Shown piece by piece: positions 1 through 7,317 of a stretch of 43,020 bases of DNA (position 1 is its first letter; each line of letters begins with the position of its first letter). Under the pieces are notes generated by a model. That model was given only the letters and a program-made list of their open reading frames with translations. It was not told where the DNA came from and ran no database searches. The position numbers and the translations under genes are program-made. The stretch covers positions 1 to 43,020 of the forward strand of contig NZ_JAKZKX010000030.1 in assembly GCF_022808715.1 (NCBI RefSeq), given 5' to 3'. Source of the stretch: Fundidesulfovibrio agrisoli. GTDB lineage: Bacteria; Desulfobacterota; Desulfovibrionia; Desulfovibrionales; Desulfovibrionaceae.

Positions 1-29
1 CCACAGGGAGTTCCTCCCTTTGGAATCCC
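1..29 (-). repeat. GAA-triloop hairpin repeat, copy A (cut by window edge)
   Basis: Read on the minus strand this holds a perfect 6-bp stem AGGGAG/CTCCCT closed by a GAA triloop, preceded by GGGATTCCAA. The same layout recurs at 12995-13015 and 37939-37961 (plus strand). It lies just beyond the 3' end of the PHP gene. The part corresponding to the GCCGGAGG tail of the other copies would lie outside the window. Confidence 0.5.
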
Positions 30-56
30 ATTTAGGGTGCGGGGGAGGGCGGCCGT

Positions 57-917
57 CTAGGTCCAGAGCCCCTTGGCCTCGCGCCGGGCCTTCAAGTCCT
101 CCAGAACTTCATAGGGAACCCGCAGCGTCCCGCGCCCGGCTCCCAGCCTCACGCCGGGCTTGGCCCGGCCGTGGAAGTCCGACCCGCCGCACACGCCCAT
201 GTCCAGCCTGCGGGCCAGCTCGATGTATTCGCGGGTGCGGGTCTGGGAGTGGTCGGTGTAGTAGGCCTCCAGGGCGTCCACGCCGATTTCCTTGCAGGCG
301 CGGACCAACTCCTCCAGGGGGCGGCCGCTCACGCCCAGCAGGTAGGGGTGGGCCAGGGCCACGGTGGCCCGGGCCTCGTGCAGGGAGGCAACGGCCACCT
401 CCAGGGGCAGGCTCGGCTTGGGGGCGTAGGCCAGGCCCTGGCGGCCCAGGTATTTGCGGAAGGCGGCCTCGTAGCTCTTCACCGCGCCGCGCTCCACCAG
501 GATGCGGGCCATGTGCGGCCTGCCCACCGTGCCCTGGGCCGAGTCCAGCAGCTGCTGGTAGTCGATGTCCATGCCCAGCGAGCGCAGCTTCTCCACCATG
601 TACTGGTTGCGCGCCTCGCGCCCGCCCAGGATGCCCGCCAGCGCGGCGCGCAGGGCGTCCGCCTCGCGGTGGCGCACCCACAGCCCGAGCACGTGCATGG
701 TGCGGCCCTGGAAACTGACGGAAAGCTCGCACCCGGGCACCACCTCCATGCCGGTTTCGGCCCCGGCCTCCAGGGCTTCGTCAAGACCGTCCATGGTGTC
801 GTGGTCGGTGATGGCCAGCGCGCCGAGCCCGGCCTCGGCGGCCTTGCACACCAGCTCGCCCGGCGGGAACTCGCCGTCGGAGAAGCTGGTGTGGGTGTGC
901 AGATCGATGGGGCCCAT
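57..917 (-). CDS. PHP-domain phosphoesterase (TrpH/YciV-like)
   Basis: 286 aa, ATG start. The PHP metal-site motifs are in order: DLHTHTSFSDG near residue 5, ITDHDT near 37, an AHP motif (ALAHPYLLG) in the second half, and GGSDFHG near the C-terminus. These His/Asp residues bind the divalent metals used for phosphoester hydrolysis. Length and motif order fit the TrpH/YciV branch (3',5'-nucleotide phosphatase / RNase AM type) rather than a polymerase-associated PHP domain. It stands alone on the minus strand and is divergent from the Trm112-like gene, 102 bp away. Family assignment is firm; the exact substrate is inference. Confidence 0.9.
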   Translation of the reverse strand: MGPIDLHTHTSFSDGEFPPGELVCKAAEAGLGALAITDHDTMDGLDEALEAGAETGMEVVPGCELSVSFQGRTMHVLGLWVRHREADALRAALAGILGGREARNQYMVEKLRSLGMDIDYQQLLDSAQGTVGRPHMARILVERGAVKSYEAAFRKYLGRQGLAYAPKPSLPLEVAVASLHEARATVALAHPYLLGVSGRPLEELVRACKEIGVDALEAYYTDHSQTRTREYIELARRLDMGVCGGSDFHGRAKPGVRLGAGRGTLRVPYEVLEDLKARREAKGLWT

Positions 918-1019
918 GAGCGGAGGCTAGGGGCAAAGAACCCGGGCGTCAACGCAAGCCTTGAGCGCGGGGCGAAGCTGGAGTATGAAGCGCGTACATC
1001 ACACCGGAGGCATCGTACC

Positions 1020-1223
1020 ATGTCCATTTCGCCCCAGCTGCTCGAAATCCTGGCCTGTCCCAAATGCAAGGGCGCGCTCGCCCCGGCCGCCCAGGGCGAA
1101 GGGCTGGCCTGCGCCCCTTGCGGCGTGGTCTACCCCATCCGCGAAGACATCCCCATCATGCTGGTGGAGGAAGCCGTGGAGCTCTCCAAATGGGAAGCCG
1201 GGGAGCGCCAGGCCAAGCCCTAG
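1020..1223 (+). CDS. Trm112-like / YcaR (UPF0434) small zinc-ribbon-type protein
   Basis: 67 aa, ATG start. It opens with the family signature LLEILACPKCKGAL (CPxC), has a second Cys pair (CAPC, residues 31-34) and the typical YPIREDIPIML stretch. Proteins of this fold act as small metal-stabilised partners; Trm112 activates methyltransferases in eukaryotes and archaea, while the bacterial YcaR role is not settled. The start is set by family length, since upstream in-frame sequence does not look coding. It lies 86 bp before the Hsp20 gene. Confidence 0.85.
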   Translation: MSISPQLLEILACPKCKGALAPAAQGEGLACAPCGVVYPIREDIPIMLVEEAVELSKWEAGERQAKP

Positions 1224-1309
1224 CTCCTTGACACAAATAGCCAAGTGCTTACCTCACCAGAATATCGCGCGGCCTCGTCCGGGGCCGCGGTCGAACGAGG
1301 TGAAACCGG

Positions 1310-1762
1310 ATGGCCAAGCTGAACTGGAACCCCTGGATGGGTCTGGCCGACATGAAAGCCGAGCTGGACCACATCCTCAACGAATCCGCCCGCAAGGGGC
1401 GGGCCCCCAAGTCCGTGGCGGACAAGGCCTACTTCTGGGCTCCCTCCGCCGACGTGCTTGAGACGCCCCAGGCCTTCGTCATCACCGTGGAGCTGCCCGG
1501 CGTGGAGCGCGAGGACGTGGCCGTGGAGGTCAAGACGCGCACCCTCTGGGTCTACGGCGAGCGCCGCTTCGAGAAGATCTGCGAGGGCGAGGGCGTGTAC
1601 CACTCCCTGGAGCGCTCCTACGGCCCGTTCGCCAGGCGCTTCGCCCTGCCCAAGGGCGTGGACCGCGCCGGTGTGGCCGCCGTCTTCAGGAACGGCCTAC
1701 TCGAGATCACCCTGCCCAAGGAAAGGCAGGAAGCCCGCTGCCGCCGCATCCACATCGCATGA
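1310..1762 (+). CDS. Hsp20 / alpha-crystallin small heat-shock protein
   Basis: 150 aa, ATG preceded by GAGGTGA at good spacing. Residues about 45-140 form an alpha-crystallin domain: it begins [20 protein letters not shown], contains VYGERRFE, and has the family [22 protein letters not shown] segment (the A-x-x-x-n-G-v-L motif). Such proteins hold unfolding clients as oligomers in the cytosol. A TTGACA hexamer at 1228-1233 could be the -35 of its own promoter, but no convincing -10, sigma-32 or CIRCE element was found. htpX follows after 109 bp, so the two proteostasis genes may be co-regulated. Confidence 0.93.
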   Translation: MAKLNWNPWMGLADMKAELDHILNESARKGRAPKSVADKAYFWAPSADVLETPQAFVITVELPGVEREDVAVEVKTRTLWVYGERRFEKICEGEGVYHSLERSYGPFARRFALPKGVDRAGVAAVFRNGLLEITLPKERQEARCRRIHIA

Positions 1763-1778
1763 CACCCCTGCCTCCATT

Positions 1779-1806
1779 GCGGCGTTGCCCCCAGGGGGAA
1801 CGCCGC
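1779..1806 (+). other. Strong hairpin between hsp20 and htpX
   Basis: GCGGCGTT pairs with AACGCCGC and an inner CCCC pairs with GGGG, leaving a tiny loop. A second GCGCG/CGCGC hairpin follows at about 1810-1823 and then CCCCTTTTG. The pair resembles a weak terminator or attenuator that would reduce read-through from hsp20 into htpX. It could also protect mRNA ends. No transcription evidence is available. Confidence 0.45.
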
Positions 1807-1871
1807 AGGCGCGCTCCGCGCGTCCCCTTTTGCAAGCCAAACAGACACATTCCCTCCAGGAGGAGAGAGCA

Positions 1872-2726
1872 ATGACCAGCCAGATCAAGACAGCCCTGCT
1901 GCTGGGCGTCCTGACCGCCGTTCTCGTGCTCATGGGCTCGGCCATGGGCGGGCGAGGCGGCATGATCATCGCCTTCGGGCTCGCCCTCGTCATGAACGTG
2001 GGCAGCTACTGGTTCTCCGACAAGATCGTGCTGCGCATGTATCAGGCCCAGGAACTCACCGAGGCCGACGCCCCGGGCCTGTTCGACCTGGTGGGCCAAC
2101 TGGCCCGCAACGCCGGGCTGCCCATGCCCAAGGTCTACCTGATCCCCCAGGAGCAGCCCAACGCCTTCGCCACGGGCCGCAACCCGGAGAACGCCGCCGT
2201 GGCCGTCACCGAGGGGCTCCTGCGCCTGGTGAGCCCGGACGAGCTGGCGGGCGTGCTGGCCCACGAGATGGGCCACATCAAGAACCGCGACATCCTGGTG
2301 CAGACCGTGGCCTCGGTCGTTGCCGGGGCCATCACCAGCCTTGCCAGCATGATAAAGTGGGGCGCCATCTTCGGCATGGGGCGTTCAAGCGACGACGAGG
2401 GCGGTGGCGGCGGCCTCGGGGCCATCTTCATGGCCATCCTGGCCCCCATCGCGGCCATGCTCATCCAGATGGCCATCTCGCGCTCCCGCGAGTACCTTGC
2501 GGACGAGACCGGCGCGAAGCTGGCGGGCAACCCCCTGCCCCTGGCAGGCGCGCTCAAGAAGCTCGACGACTACGCCCACGCCGTGCCCATGCAGGGGGCC
2601 AACCCGGCCACGGAGAGCATGTTCATCGTGAACCCGCTCAGCGGCGGGGGCATCTCCGGGCTGTTCTCCACCCACCCGCCCACCGAGGAGCGCATCCGCA
2701 GGCTGCGCGCCATGGCCGGGAGGTAA
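1872..2726 (+). CDS. htpX: HtpX membrane metalloprotease (M48B)
   Basis: 284 aa. Start chosen at the ATG 8 bp after an AGGAGG; the frame stays open further upstream but there overlaps the hsp20 3' end. Two N-terminal membrane segments lie at about residues 7-24 and 34-50. The zinc motif HEMGH ([12 protein letters not shown]) is near residue 133, two further hydrophobic stretches flank a Gly-rich cytosolic loop, and the conserved [13 protein letters not shown] supplies the third zinc ligand. The [12 protein letters not shown] end is typical. HtpX degrades misfolded inner-membrane proteins, which fits a neighbouring small heat-shock protein. A START-like gene follows after 60 bp. Confidence 0.95.
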   Translation: MTSQIKTALLLGVLTAVLVLMGSAMGGRGGMIIAFGLALVMNVGSYWFSDKIVLRMYQAQELTEADAPGLFDLVGQLARNAGLPMPKVYLIPQEQPNAFATGRNPENAAVAVTEGLLRLVSPDELAGVLAHEMGHIKNRDILVQTVASVVAGAITSLASMIKWGAIFGMGRSSDDEGGGGGLGAIFMAILAPIAAMLIQMAISRSREYLADETGAKLAGNPLPLAGALKKLDDYAHAVPMQGANPATESMFIVNPLSGGGISGLFSTHPPTEERIRRLRAMAGR

Positions 2727-2786
2727 GTGCGAGGAGGGGGAGTGGCGGCGGTTCGCCGCCGAAGCCTTCCAGGAAAGGAGACTATC

Positions 2787-3236
2787 ATGACCGAGACGTT
2801 CAAGCTCGAAATGACCAGGATCTTCAAGGCTGAACCGGGCAGGGTCTACGAGGCCTGGACCGGCGCGGACCAGCTCAAGCGCTGGCTCCTGCCCCACGAC
2901 AGCTTCAAGGCGGAGGCCAAGGTGGAGGCCAAGCCCGGCGGGGAGTTCCGCCTGGACATGGCCGGGCGCATCGAGAACAACGACGTGTCCGGCTACGCCA
3001 CCGGCGAGTACCGCGAGCTCGTCCCAGGGGAGAGGCTCGCCTTCACCTGGAACTGGCACAACAAGCTCACCGGCGAGGTGATGCCCGAGACCCTCGTCAC
3101 CGTGACCTTCGCCGCAAAGGGCGGCGGCACGGAATTGGGCCTCGTCCACGACCGCTTCATCACACCCGGCCTGCGCGACGAGTACACCTACGGCTGGCTC
3201 AACTGCTTCAAGAACCTCGACGCGCTCCTGGGCTGA
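2787..3236 (+). CDS. SRPBCC/AHSA1 (START-like) domain protein
   Basis: 149 aa. ATG follows AGGAAAGGAG; upstream in-frame codons carry no better start. The sequence shows the AHSA1 pattern: RIFKAEPGRVYEAWTGADQL at the N-terminus, KPGGEFRLDM in the middle, GEYRELVPGERLAFTWNW, and a C-terminal helix. Members bind small hydrophobic ligands, and Aha1-type members stimulate Hsp90; which applies here is unknown. The position behind hsp20 and htpX hints at a proteostasis role, but that is only context. Transcription ends at the terminator at 3261-3291. Confidence 0.85.
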   Translation: MTETFKLEMTRIFKAEPGRVYEAWTGADQLKRWLLPHDSFKAEAKVEAKPGGEFRLDMAGRIENNDVSGYATGEYRELVPGERLAFTWNWHNKLTGEVMPETLVTVTFAAKGGGTELGLVHDRFITPGLRDEYTYGWLNCFKNLDALLG

Positions 3237-3260
3237 GCGGCCGGCAAAGCATGAAAAAAA

Positions 3261-3291
3261 CGGGCTCCGCCGTGTGGCGGAGCCCGTTTTT
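3261..3291. terminator. Bidirectional intrinsic terminator
   Basis: An 11-bp perfect stem CGGGCTCCGCC / GGCGGAGCCCG with a GTGT loop, five T on the plus strand and seven A just before it, which are a T run on the minus strand. It sits between the converging START-like gene and the TPR gene and can serve both. Confidence 0.93.
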
Positions 3292-3313
3292 GCTTTCGGA
3301 TGGAAGGAAGGCG

Positions 3314-3943
3314 CTAGGCCTTCAGCGCGGCCTCGATGTCCGCGATGAGCCCGGGGTGCACTTCGAAGTTGCACTCCTGGGCGCGGGCCACGAACTCCTT
3401 GGCCTTGGCGGGTTCGCCCTTCTCCAGGTAGGCCAGGGCCAGGTTGTTCCAGGCCGGGCCGAACTTGGGGTGCAGCTCCACGGCGCGGCTGCTCATTTCG
3501 ATGGATTCGTCGATCTCCCCGGCCATGAACAGGGCGCTGCCCAGGGTGCCGTAGGCCTGCACGAACTGGGAGTCCAGCTTGACGGCCTGGCGCAGGGCCT
3601 TGATGGCCTTCTCCACGTCGCCCATCTGCAGCAGGCAGAAGCCGATGTTGCCGTGCGGCACGGCGAAGCGGGCGCGGGCTTTGACCGCGGCGGTGTTGTA
3701 GCGCAGGCAGGCCTCGATGTCGCCATCGTTCATGGCCAGGCCGCCCAGCTGCACGTAGGCCTCGGCCATGGTGGGGGAGCGCTCGGCCGCCCGCACGAAG
3801 CAGGTCTTGGCGTCCTCGTAGCGGCGCTTGGAGATGTAGGCCACGCCCAGGTTGTAGTGGGAGGAGGCGCACTGGTCGTTCTTGCGCAGCTTCTCTTCCA
3901 GGCCTGCGATGTGGTCGTCGATGTTGTCGGCGTATTGGACCAT
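3314..3943 (-). CDS. Tetratricopeptide-repeat protein
   Basis: 209 aa, ATG start with GGGTGA upstream. About five consecutive TPR units are recognisable between residues 25 and 195, for example SSHYNLGVAYISKRRYEDA, AYVQLGGLAMNDGDIEA, and AWNNLALAYLEKGEPAKA. There is no signal peptide or membrane segment, so it is probably a cytosolic scaffold. It is the last gene of the leftward ferredoxin - YkgJ-like - 117-aa protein - TPR cluster, 33 bp after the 117-aa gene. TPR proteins mediate protein-protein contacts; the partner here is unknown, but the conserved-looking cluster suggests one of its neighbours. Confidence 0.88.
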   Translation of the reverse strand: MVQYADNIDDHIAGLEEKLRKNDQCASSHYNLGVAYISKRRYEDAKTCFVRAAERSPTMAEAYVQLGGLAMNDGDIEACLRYNTAAVKARARFAVPHGNIGFCLLQMGDVEKAIKALRQAVKLDSQFVQAYGTLGSALFMAGEIDESIEMSSRAVELHPKFGPAWNNLALAYLEKGEPAKAKEFVARAQECNFEVHPGLIADIEAALKA

Positions 3944-3976
3944 TGGATCACCCCGATTGTGTGTTTCCGTGAAGGC

Positions 3977-4330
3977 CTAGAGGCCCTTGTCGTTTTCGAG
4001 GAGCTTGGAGTACCACAGCACGAAGTCGTACATGCCCCTGAAGCGCTCCGCGTTGTTGACCACCCCAACGCACATTTCCCAGGCCCCGGCGGAGTAGTCG
4101 GTGCCGGTGGCCGTGCCCGCGGGCACGCTCTTGATGAAGTCGTTCATCAGCTGCTGCGACGTGCGCTTGGTGGTGTCGATGCGCATGTCGATGGGCTCGA
4201 AGGGTTTCTGGAAGGGGTCCCAGTTGTCGTAGCCCAGCTTGTCGATGAACTTGCGCCTGCGCGGCGGGATGCTTTCGTAGATGGCGCGTTTCTGCGCCTC
4301 TTCCTCGGGGGTGAGGGGGCTTACCGCCAC
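3977..4330 (-). CDS. Uncharacterised 117-aa protein of the ferredoxin cluster
   Basis: Not recognised. GTG start, placed by an AGGAGG 8 bp upstream that lies inside the end of the YkgJ-like gene, whose stop is 2 bp away, so the two are probably translationally coupled. The protein is soluble and charged at the N-terminus (EEEAQKRAIYESIPPRRRKF), with aromatic-rich segments (GYDNWDPFQKPFEP, YDFVLWYSKLLEN). A single Cys lies in AWEMCVGVVNN. No membrane segment, repeat or catalytic motif was seen. The frame has typical high-GC third positions, so it is a real gene. Confidence 0.8.
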   Translation of the reverse strand: MAVSPLTPEEEAQKRAIYESIPPRRRKFIDKLGYDNWDPFQKPFEPIDMRIDTTKRTSQQLMNDFIKSVPAGTATGTDYSAGAWEMCVGVVNNAERFRGMYDFVLWYSKLLENDKGL

Positions 4331-4332
4331 GA

Positions 4333-5001
4333 TCAGTCCTCCTTGGTCTCCTTGAGGCCGAAGAATTCCTCGTCATAGCTGCTGAGCATGGCCATGGAGA
4401 CGGGCACCAGCATCTCGCCCACGTAGGCTTCCTTGCTGCCCGCGCGCTCGGCCACGCGCCTGGAGAGTTCCAGCAGCCGCTCCTGCAGCTTGGCGATGTT
4501 CACCGCCGGGTACTTGCCGCCGGGCTCGAACCCGGACTTGCCGCACACGCGCAGCTTGCCGGCCACGTTGAGCGGCGCGCCGTAGAGGCGGCAGGTCACG
4601 GGGCGGGCGTCGTACATCTGGCAGCGGTTGTCGTCGGCGAGCAGGGCGCAGCGGATGCGCTCGCGCGCGAAATCCTCGATGATGCGCTCCTCGGGCACCC
4701 CGGCCTTCACGGCCTTCCAGGCCTTGTGCTTGAGGCGGTAGTGCTCGCGGTCGGAGCGGTTGGCAGCTTCGGTGAGCAGGTAGCGGGAGTCGCCCTTGGG
4801 GAAGCGCTTGTTGAACTGGGTGTTGAGGTACAGGGCCTCAACCAGGCTCACGTCGAATGGGGCGTGGCAGCAGTCGGCGCAGGCCACTTCGCAGCGCACC
4901 TGCTCGGGGCAGGCGGCCTTGACCTTGTCGAACACGGCGTCCACTTCGGCCACCAGTGCTTCGTAATCGGCGAAGATGTCGGAAAAGTCGGCTTCTATCA
5001 C
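4333..5001 (-). CDS. YkgJ-type cysteine-cluster protein (putative Zn/Fe chelator)
   Basis: 222 aa. GTG start chosen because GGGAG lies 5 nt upstream and the family N-terminus begins about here; the longer open frame runs back through the hairpin at 5073-5109 and is unlikely. Cysteines group as CEVACADCC (residues about 44-52), a later CALLADDNRCQMYDARPVTCRLYG and VCGKSGF. This is the CxxCxxCC...C...RP..CR pattern of the YkgJ/UPF0153 family, proposed to bind zinc or an Fe-S cluster. Clustering with a ferredoxin supports an iron-sulfur or redox role, but that is inference. Stop and next start are 2 bp apart. Confidence 0.8.
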   Translation of the reverse strand: MIEADFSDIFADYEALVAEVDAVFDKVKAACPEQVRCEVACADCCHAPFDVSLVEALYLNTQFNKRFPKGDSRYLLTEAANRSDREHYRLKHKAWKAVKAGVPEERIIEDFARERIRCALLADDNRCQMYDARPVTCRLYGAPLNVAGKLRVCGKSGFEPGGKYPAVNIAKLQERLLELSRRVAERAGSKEAYVGEMLVPVSMAMLSSYDEEFFGLKETKED

Positions 5002-5072
5002 GTCGTCTCCCTGCCGCGTCGGCGGCAGCCAGTGATATAAGTTCGCCCCCGGCGGGGGCAAGAGCAAACAAG

Positions 5073-5109
5073 CAGGCGGGAGCGCGCCGCTAGGGCGCGC
5101 TCCCGCCTG
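5073..5109 (-). terminator. Strong hairpin after the ferredoxin gene (terminator or attenuator)
   Basis: A perfect 16-bp stem CAGGCGGGAGCGCGCC / GGCGCGCTCCCGCCTG with a 5-nt loop. On the minus strand it is followed by CTTGTTTGCTCTTG, a diluted T tract. The placement 20 bp after the ferredoxin stop suggests partial termination, giving abundant ferredoxin message and less of the three downstream genes. Confidence 0.7.
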
Positions 5110-5129
5110 AAAGAAAACCGGGGAAGGGA

Positions 5130-5318
5130 CTATTCTTCCTCGACGGTGATGGCGTCCTGGTCGCAGACTTCGACGCAGGATTCGCAGCCCAGGCACTCTT
5201 CTTCGTTCACGACGACGGACTTGCCGTCCTGCAGCTCGTAAACCTCAACGGGGCACACGTCCACGCATTCGCCGTCGCCGGTGCACTTTTCTTCGTCAAC
5301 AGTGACCTTGTAGCCCAT
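5130..5318 (-). CDS. Seven-iron-type ferredoxin ([3Fe-4S]/[4Fe-4S], D. africanus FdIII-like)
   Basis: 62 aa, ATG with GGAGG 7 nt upstream. The first cluster motif is CTGDGECVDVCP: the second cysteine of the usual CxxCxxCxxxCP is Asp. The second motif CLGCESCVEVC is complete. Asp at this position is the hallmark of Desulfovibrio africanus ferredoxin III, whose first cluster is a [3Fe-4S] that can take up a further metal; the residues around it here match that protein as I recall it. The protein is very acidic, as expected of a cytosolic electron carrier. It heads the leftward cluster and has its own promoter at 5397-5425. Ferredoxin identity is certain; cluster type is inferred from the Asp. 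Confidence 0.95.
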   Translation of the reverse strand: MGYKVTVDEEKCTGDGECVDVCPVEVYELQDGKSVVVNEEECLGCESCVEVCDQDAITVEEE

Positions 5319-5396
5319 GGTCGTAACCTCCACTCTCACGTTTGGTTTTTTTGGCCGTATTGGCGGGAACGCCACCCCAGGGGGTAAGTGCACCCG

Positions 5397-5425
5397 ATTA
5401 TCACAATAAAATCAGACGGTTGCAA
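5397..5425 (-). promoter_or_regulatory. Sigma-70-type promoter of the ferredoxin cluster
   Basis: On the minus strand TTGCAA (5425-5420) and GATAAT (5402-5397) are spaced by 17 bp. The -10 region lies in an AT-rich imperfect dyad, GATT...AATC (5396-5413), that might be an operator, possibly Fur-like, but the match is poor. The gap 5319-5629 to the divergent glycosyltransferase-like gene holds nothing else recognisable. Confidence 0.6.
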
Positions 5426-5629
5426 AAGCAGGCCGACCGTCCCTATCGGATGCCAAAGCCTTAGCCTCGGAACGGAAGCCCTGTCAAGCACGCCGGGAGC
5501 CACTTTTTGGCCCCGCGCGGGAAGGGCTGAAATTTTTTTTCGTCCGCCCCTAAAGTCCGGCCCTGTTGATCCGATAAGATGGGCGGAGTCGCTTGGATTG
5601 CAACCTCTCGGCCAAGGATAGGCTGAAAC

Positions 5630-6583
5630 ATGAACAAGATAGTGCCATTGCGGGCGAACCGCGCCGCCGTCCGCCCGGTGCTGATGCTGCTCACGTCGCA
5701 CAGGCTCGACTGCTTCCTCCTCAGCCTGCGCTGCCTGGAACGCTTCACCAACCTGGCCCGGTTCAAGAAGATCTACATCGTGGCCAACGCCGTCAGCCCG
5801 GACCACGCCGCCATCCTCAACCGCTTCATGCACACCCACGCGGGGGTTGAGGTCATCCATTGCTCCCCGCGCGGGCTCATGCCCGCCGTGAATACCGTTC
5901 AGAACGAGATTCTTGAGCGCCACCGCGACGACGTGGTGGTCAAGCTCGACGAGGACGTCTTCGTGACCCCGCGCTGGCTGGAGCACCTGCTGGAGGGATA
6001 CCGCTTCCACTCCTTCAGCCGCGACGTGCCCCTGGTCAGCGCGCTGTGCCCCGTCTCCCCCCATGGGCTCTACGCCCTGGGCCGCCACCTCAAGACCGCC
6101 TACCCGGCCGAGCGCGCCATGTACGACGGCGGCCTTGTGGAGGAGAACTGGGTCTACCACCGCTGGATGTGGGAGAAGGTCGTGCGGGAGGACTTCGTGC
6201 AGAACTTCCTGGCCGGCGACCCCCAGCCCTATTTCTACTCCGGGTTCGCCAGCATCAACTGCGTGGTCTTCGACGCGCGCCTGATGGAGGCCGTGCTGCC
6301 CCTGCCCACGCAGCCCTTGCCGGGGCTCCCCGTCTCGGACGAGCAGGCCGTGAACATGGTGCTGGCCGCCAACAAGTGCAAAACCGCCGTGGTCAGCCGC
6401 GCGGTGGCGCACCACTACAGCTTCTCCCGCTGCGAGGAGTACCTGCGCTCCCACGTGCCCCTGGACGCCGTCTGGCACTACCTGCAGGAGGTCTGGCGCG
6501 AGGAGCAGATCATCGCCAAGGCGGGCGCCCTGCGCCGTTTCCGGCTCGCCCCCGTGCAGAACGGAGCAGCCGCCTCCAGCTGA
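5630..6583 (+). CDS. GT-A-type glycosyltransferase-like protein
   Basis: 317 aa, ATG start, weak Shine-Dalgarno (GGATAGG). After a short basic N-terminus comes VLMLLTSHRLDCFLLSLRCL and then a DxD-like metal/nucleotide-sugar motif in VVVKLDEDVFVTPRWL at about residues 102-117. The C-terminal half is rich in Trp, Tyr and His (NWVYHRWMWEKVV, VAHHYSFSRCEEYL). The Rossmann-like start plus KLDEDVFV is the usual look of family-2-like transferases. No membrane segment is present. No surface-polysaccharide neighbours are seen, so the substrate cannot be guessed. Terminator at 6630-6660. Confidence 0.72.
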   Translation: MNKIVPLRANRAAVRPVLMLLTSHRLDCFLLSLRCLERFTNLARFKKIYIVANAVSPDHAAILNRFMHTHAGVEVIHCSPRGLMPAVNTVQNEILERHRDDVVVKLDEDVFVTPRWLEHLLEGYRFHSFSRDVPLVSALCPVSPHGLYALGRHLKTAYPAERAMYDGGLVEENWVYHRWMWEKVVREDFVQNFLAGDPQPYFYSGFASINCVVFDARLMEAVLPLPTQPLPGLPVSDEQAVNMVLAANKCKTAVVSRAVAHHYSFSRCEEYLRSHVPLDAVWHYLQEVWREEQIIAKAGALRRFRLAPVQNGAAASS

Positions 6584-6629
6584 GTTTCCGCCGCGCCGGG
6601 CGCAGTTCAGGCCCGATCCAAGACGTTTC

Positions 6630-6660
6630 GCGCCGGGGATGATTCCTCTGGCGCATTTTT
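6630..6660 (+). terminator. Probable intrinsic terminator after the glycosyltransferase-like gene
   Basis: GCGCC pairs with GGCGC around an imperfectly paired interior (GGGA...TTCC), followed by ATTTTT. It is not a perfect stem, but the T run and the position support termination. Confidence 0.55.
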
Positions 6661-6672
6661 CGTTTTCGGGCG

Positions 6673-6701
6673 TTGTCCTGGGGGCTGATTGCGGCTAATG
6701 T
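6673..6701 (+). promoter_or_regulatory. Possible promoter of the small zinc-finger gene
   Basis: TTGTCC (6673-6678) and TAATGT (6696-6701) with a 17-bp spacer, 36 bp before the ATG at 6737. The -10 match is weak, but the spacing and position are right. Confidence 0.4.
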
Positions 6702-6736
6702 GGCGTAACTTCCCTCACCGACAACGGAGGCGCAGC

Positions 6737-6934
6737 ATGACCGACAAGAAGCCCGAATGGATATGCCCCAAATGCAACGTGTCCAACGACCCCGACTTCA
6801 CCCGCTGCCGCATCTGCGGCGAGCCCAACCCCGGCAACCCTCCCGGCGAGAAGAAGTGCGCCAAATGCGGCGCCCTGGCCGGCGAGCACACCTGTTGCCC
6901 CGTGTGCGGCAGCGACTACTTCCTGAACCTGTAG
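6737..6934 (+). CDS. Small double zinc-finger protein (RanBP2-type plus zinc ribbon)
   Basis: 65 aa, ATG with GGAGG 7 nt upstream. Residues 8-27 fit the RanBP2 finger consensus W-x-C-x2-C-x3-N-x6-C-x2-C exactly (WICPKC, N, then CRIC). Residues 40-60 form a second zinc-binding knuckle pair (CAKCG ... CCPVCG). Acidic and basic residues are mixed, and no other domain is present. RanBP2 fingers bind single-stranded RNA or ubiquitin in eukaryotes; small bacterial versions are widespread but little studied, so the role is unknown. It is monocistronic, with its own likely promoter and a terminator at 6975-7008. Confidence 0.85.
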   Translation: MTDKKPEWICPKCNVSNDPDFTRCRICGEPNPGNPPGEKKCAKCGALAGEHTCCPVCGSDYFLNL

Positions 6935-6974
6935 GAAGGCCTTCCGCCTGACCCCGAAGGGGCGCGAACGTACC

Positions 6975-7008
6975 GGGCCGGGCCGCAAAGCGGTTCCGGC
7001 CCTTGTTT
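6975..7008 (+). terminator. Intrinsic terminator of the zinc-finger gene
   Basis: GGGCCGG / CCGGCCC and CCGC / GCGG form a stem with one internal mismatch, closed by an AAA loop and followed by TTGTTT. Confidence 0.65.
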
Positions 7009-7317
7009 GCGCCCATGGCCCGGGCTGGCTGCGGTTGTTCCCCGCCATTCCGCCATTCTCCCGGTTCCCGCGTTTTCTCCCGCGACACATCGCTGGGCTG
7101 CTGATTGCGCCCCACGGGCGGGGTTTCTTCCACGGCTGTCCGCAGGGCGACGGACTGCGCGGCCCGGATGGGCCATGATCCGCCCGGCCCTCTGTTTCCC
7201 GTTTGCACAAAATCATCAAAAAACCCCGTCGGCGGGGGCCAGGAAACGCCTTGCCAACCGCGCGGAGCGGTAATACATCTACGTGCCTTCCCACCTTTGA
7301 TTGCAGGTAATCTCCCC
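7009..7317. other. Intergenic region before the FAD/Fe-S oxidoreductase gene
   Basis: 309 bp with no supported gene. The plus-strand frame stays open here but its codons do not look coding. A short GC hairpin, CCCCG...CGGGG, lies near 7225. TTGCCA at 7252 followed by an AT-rich patch (TAATACAT near 7271) could be a promoter, but its spacing is too short to be convincing. Confidence 0.4.

Noticed and set aside
1224-1309. CIRCE or sigma-32 element before hsp20
   Set aside because: No TTAGCACTC-N9-GAGTGCTAA dyad and no CTTGAAA/CCCCAT pair; only a TTGACA hexamer was seen.
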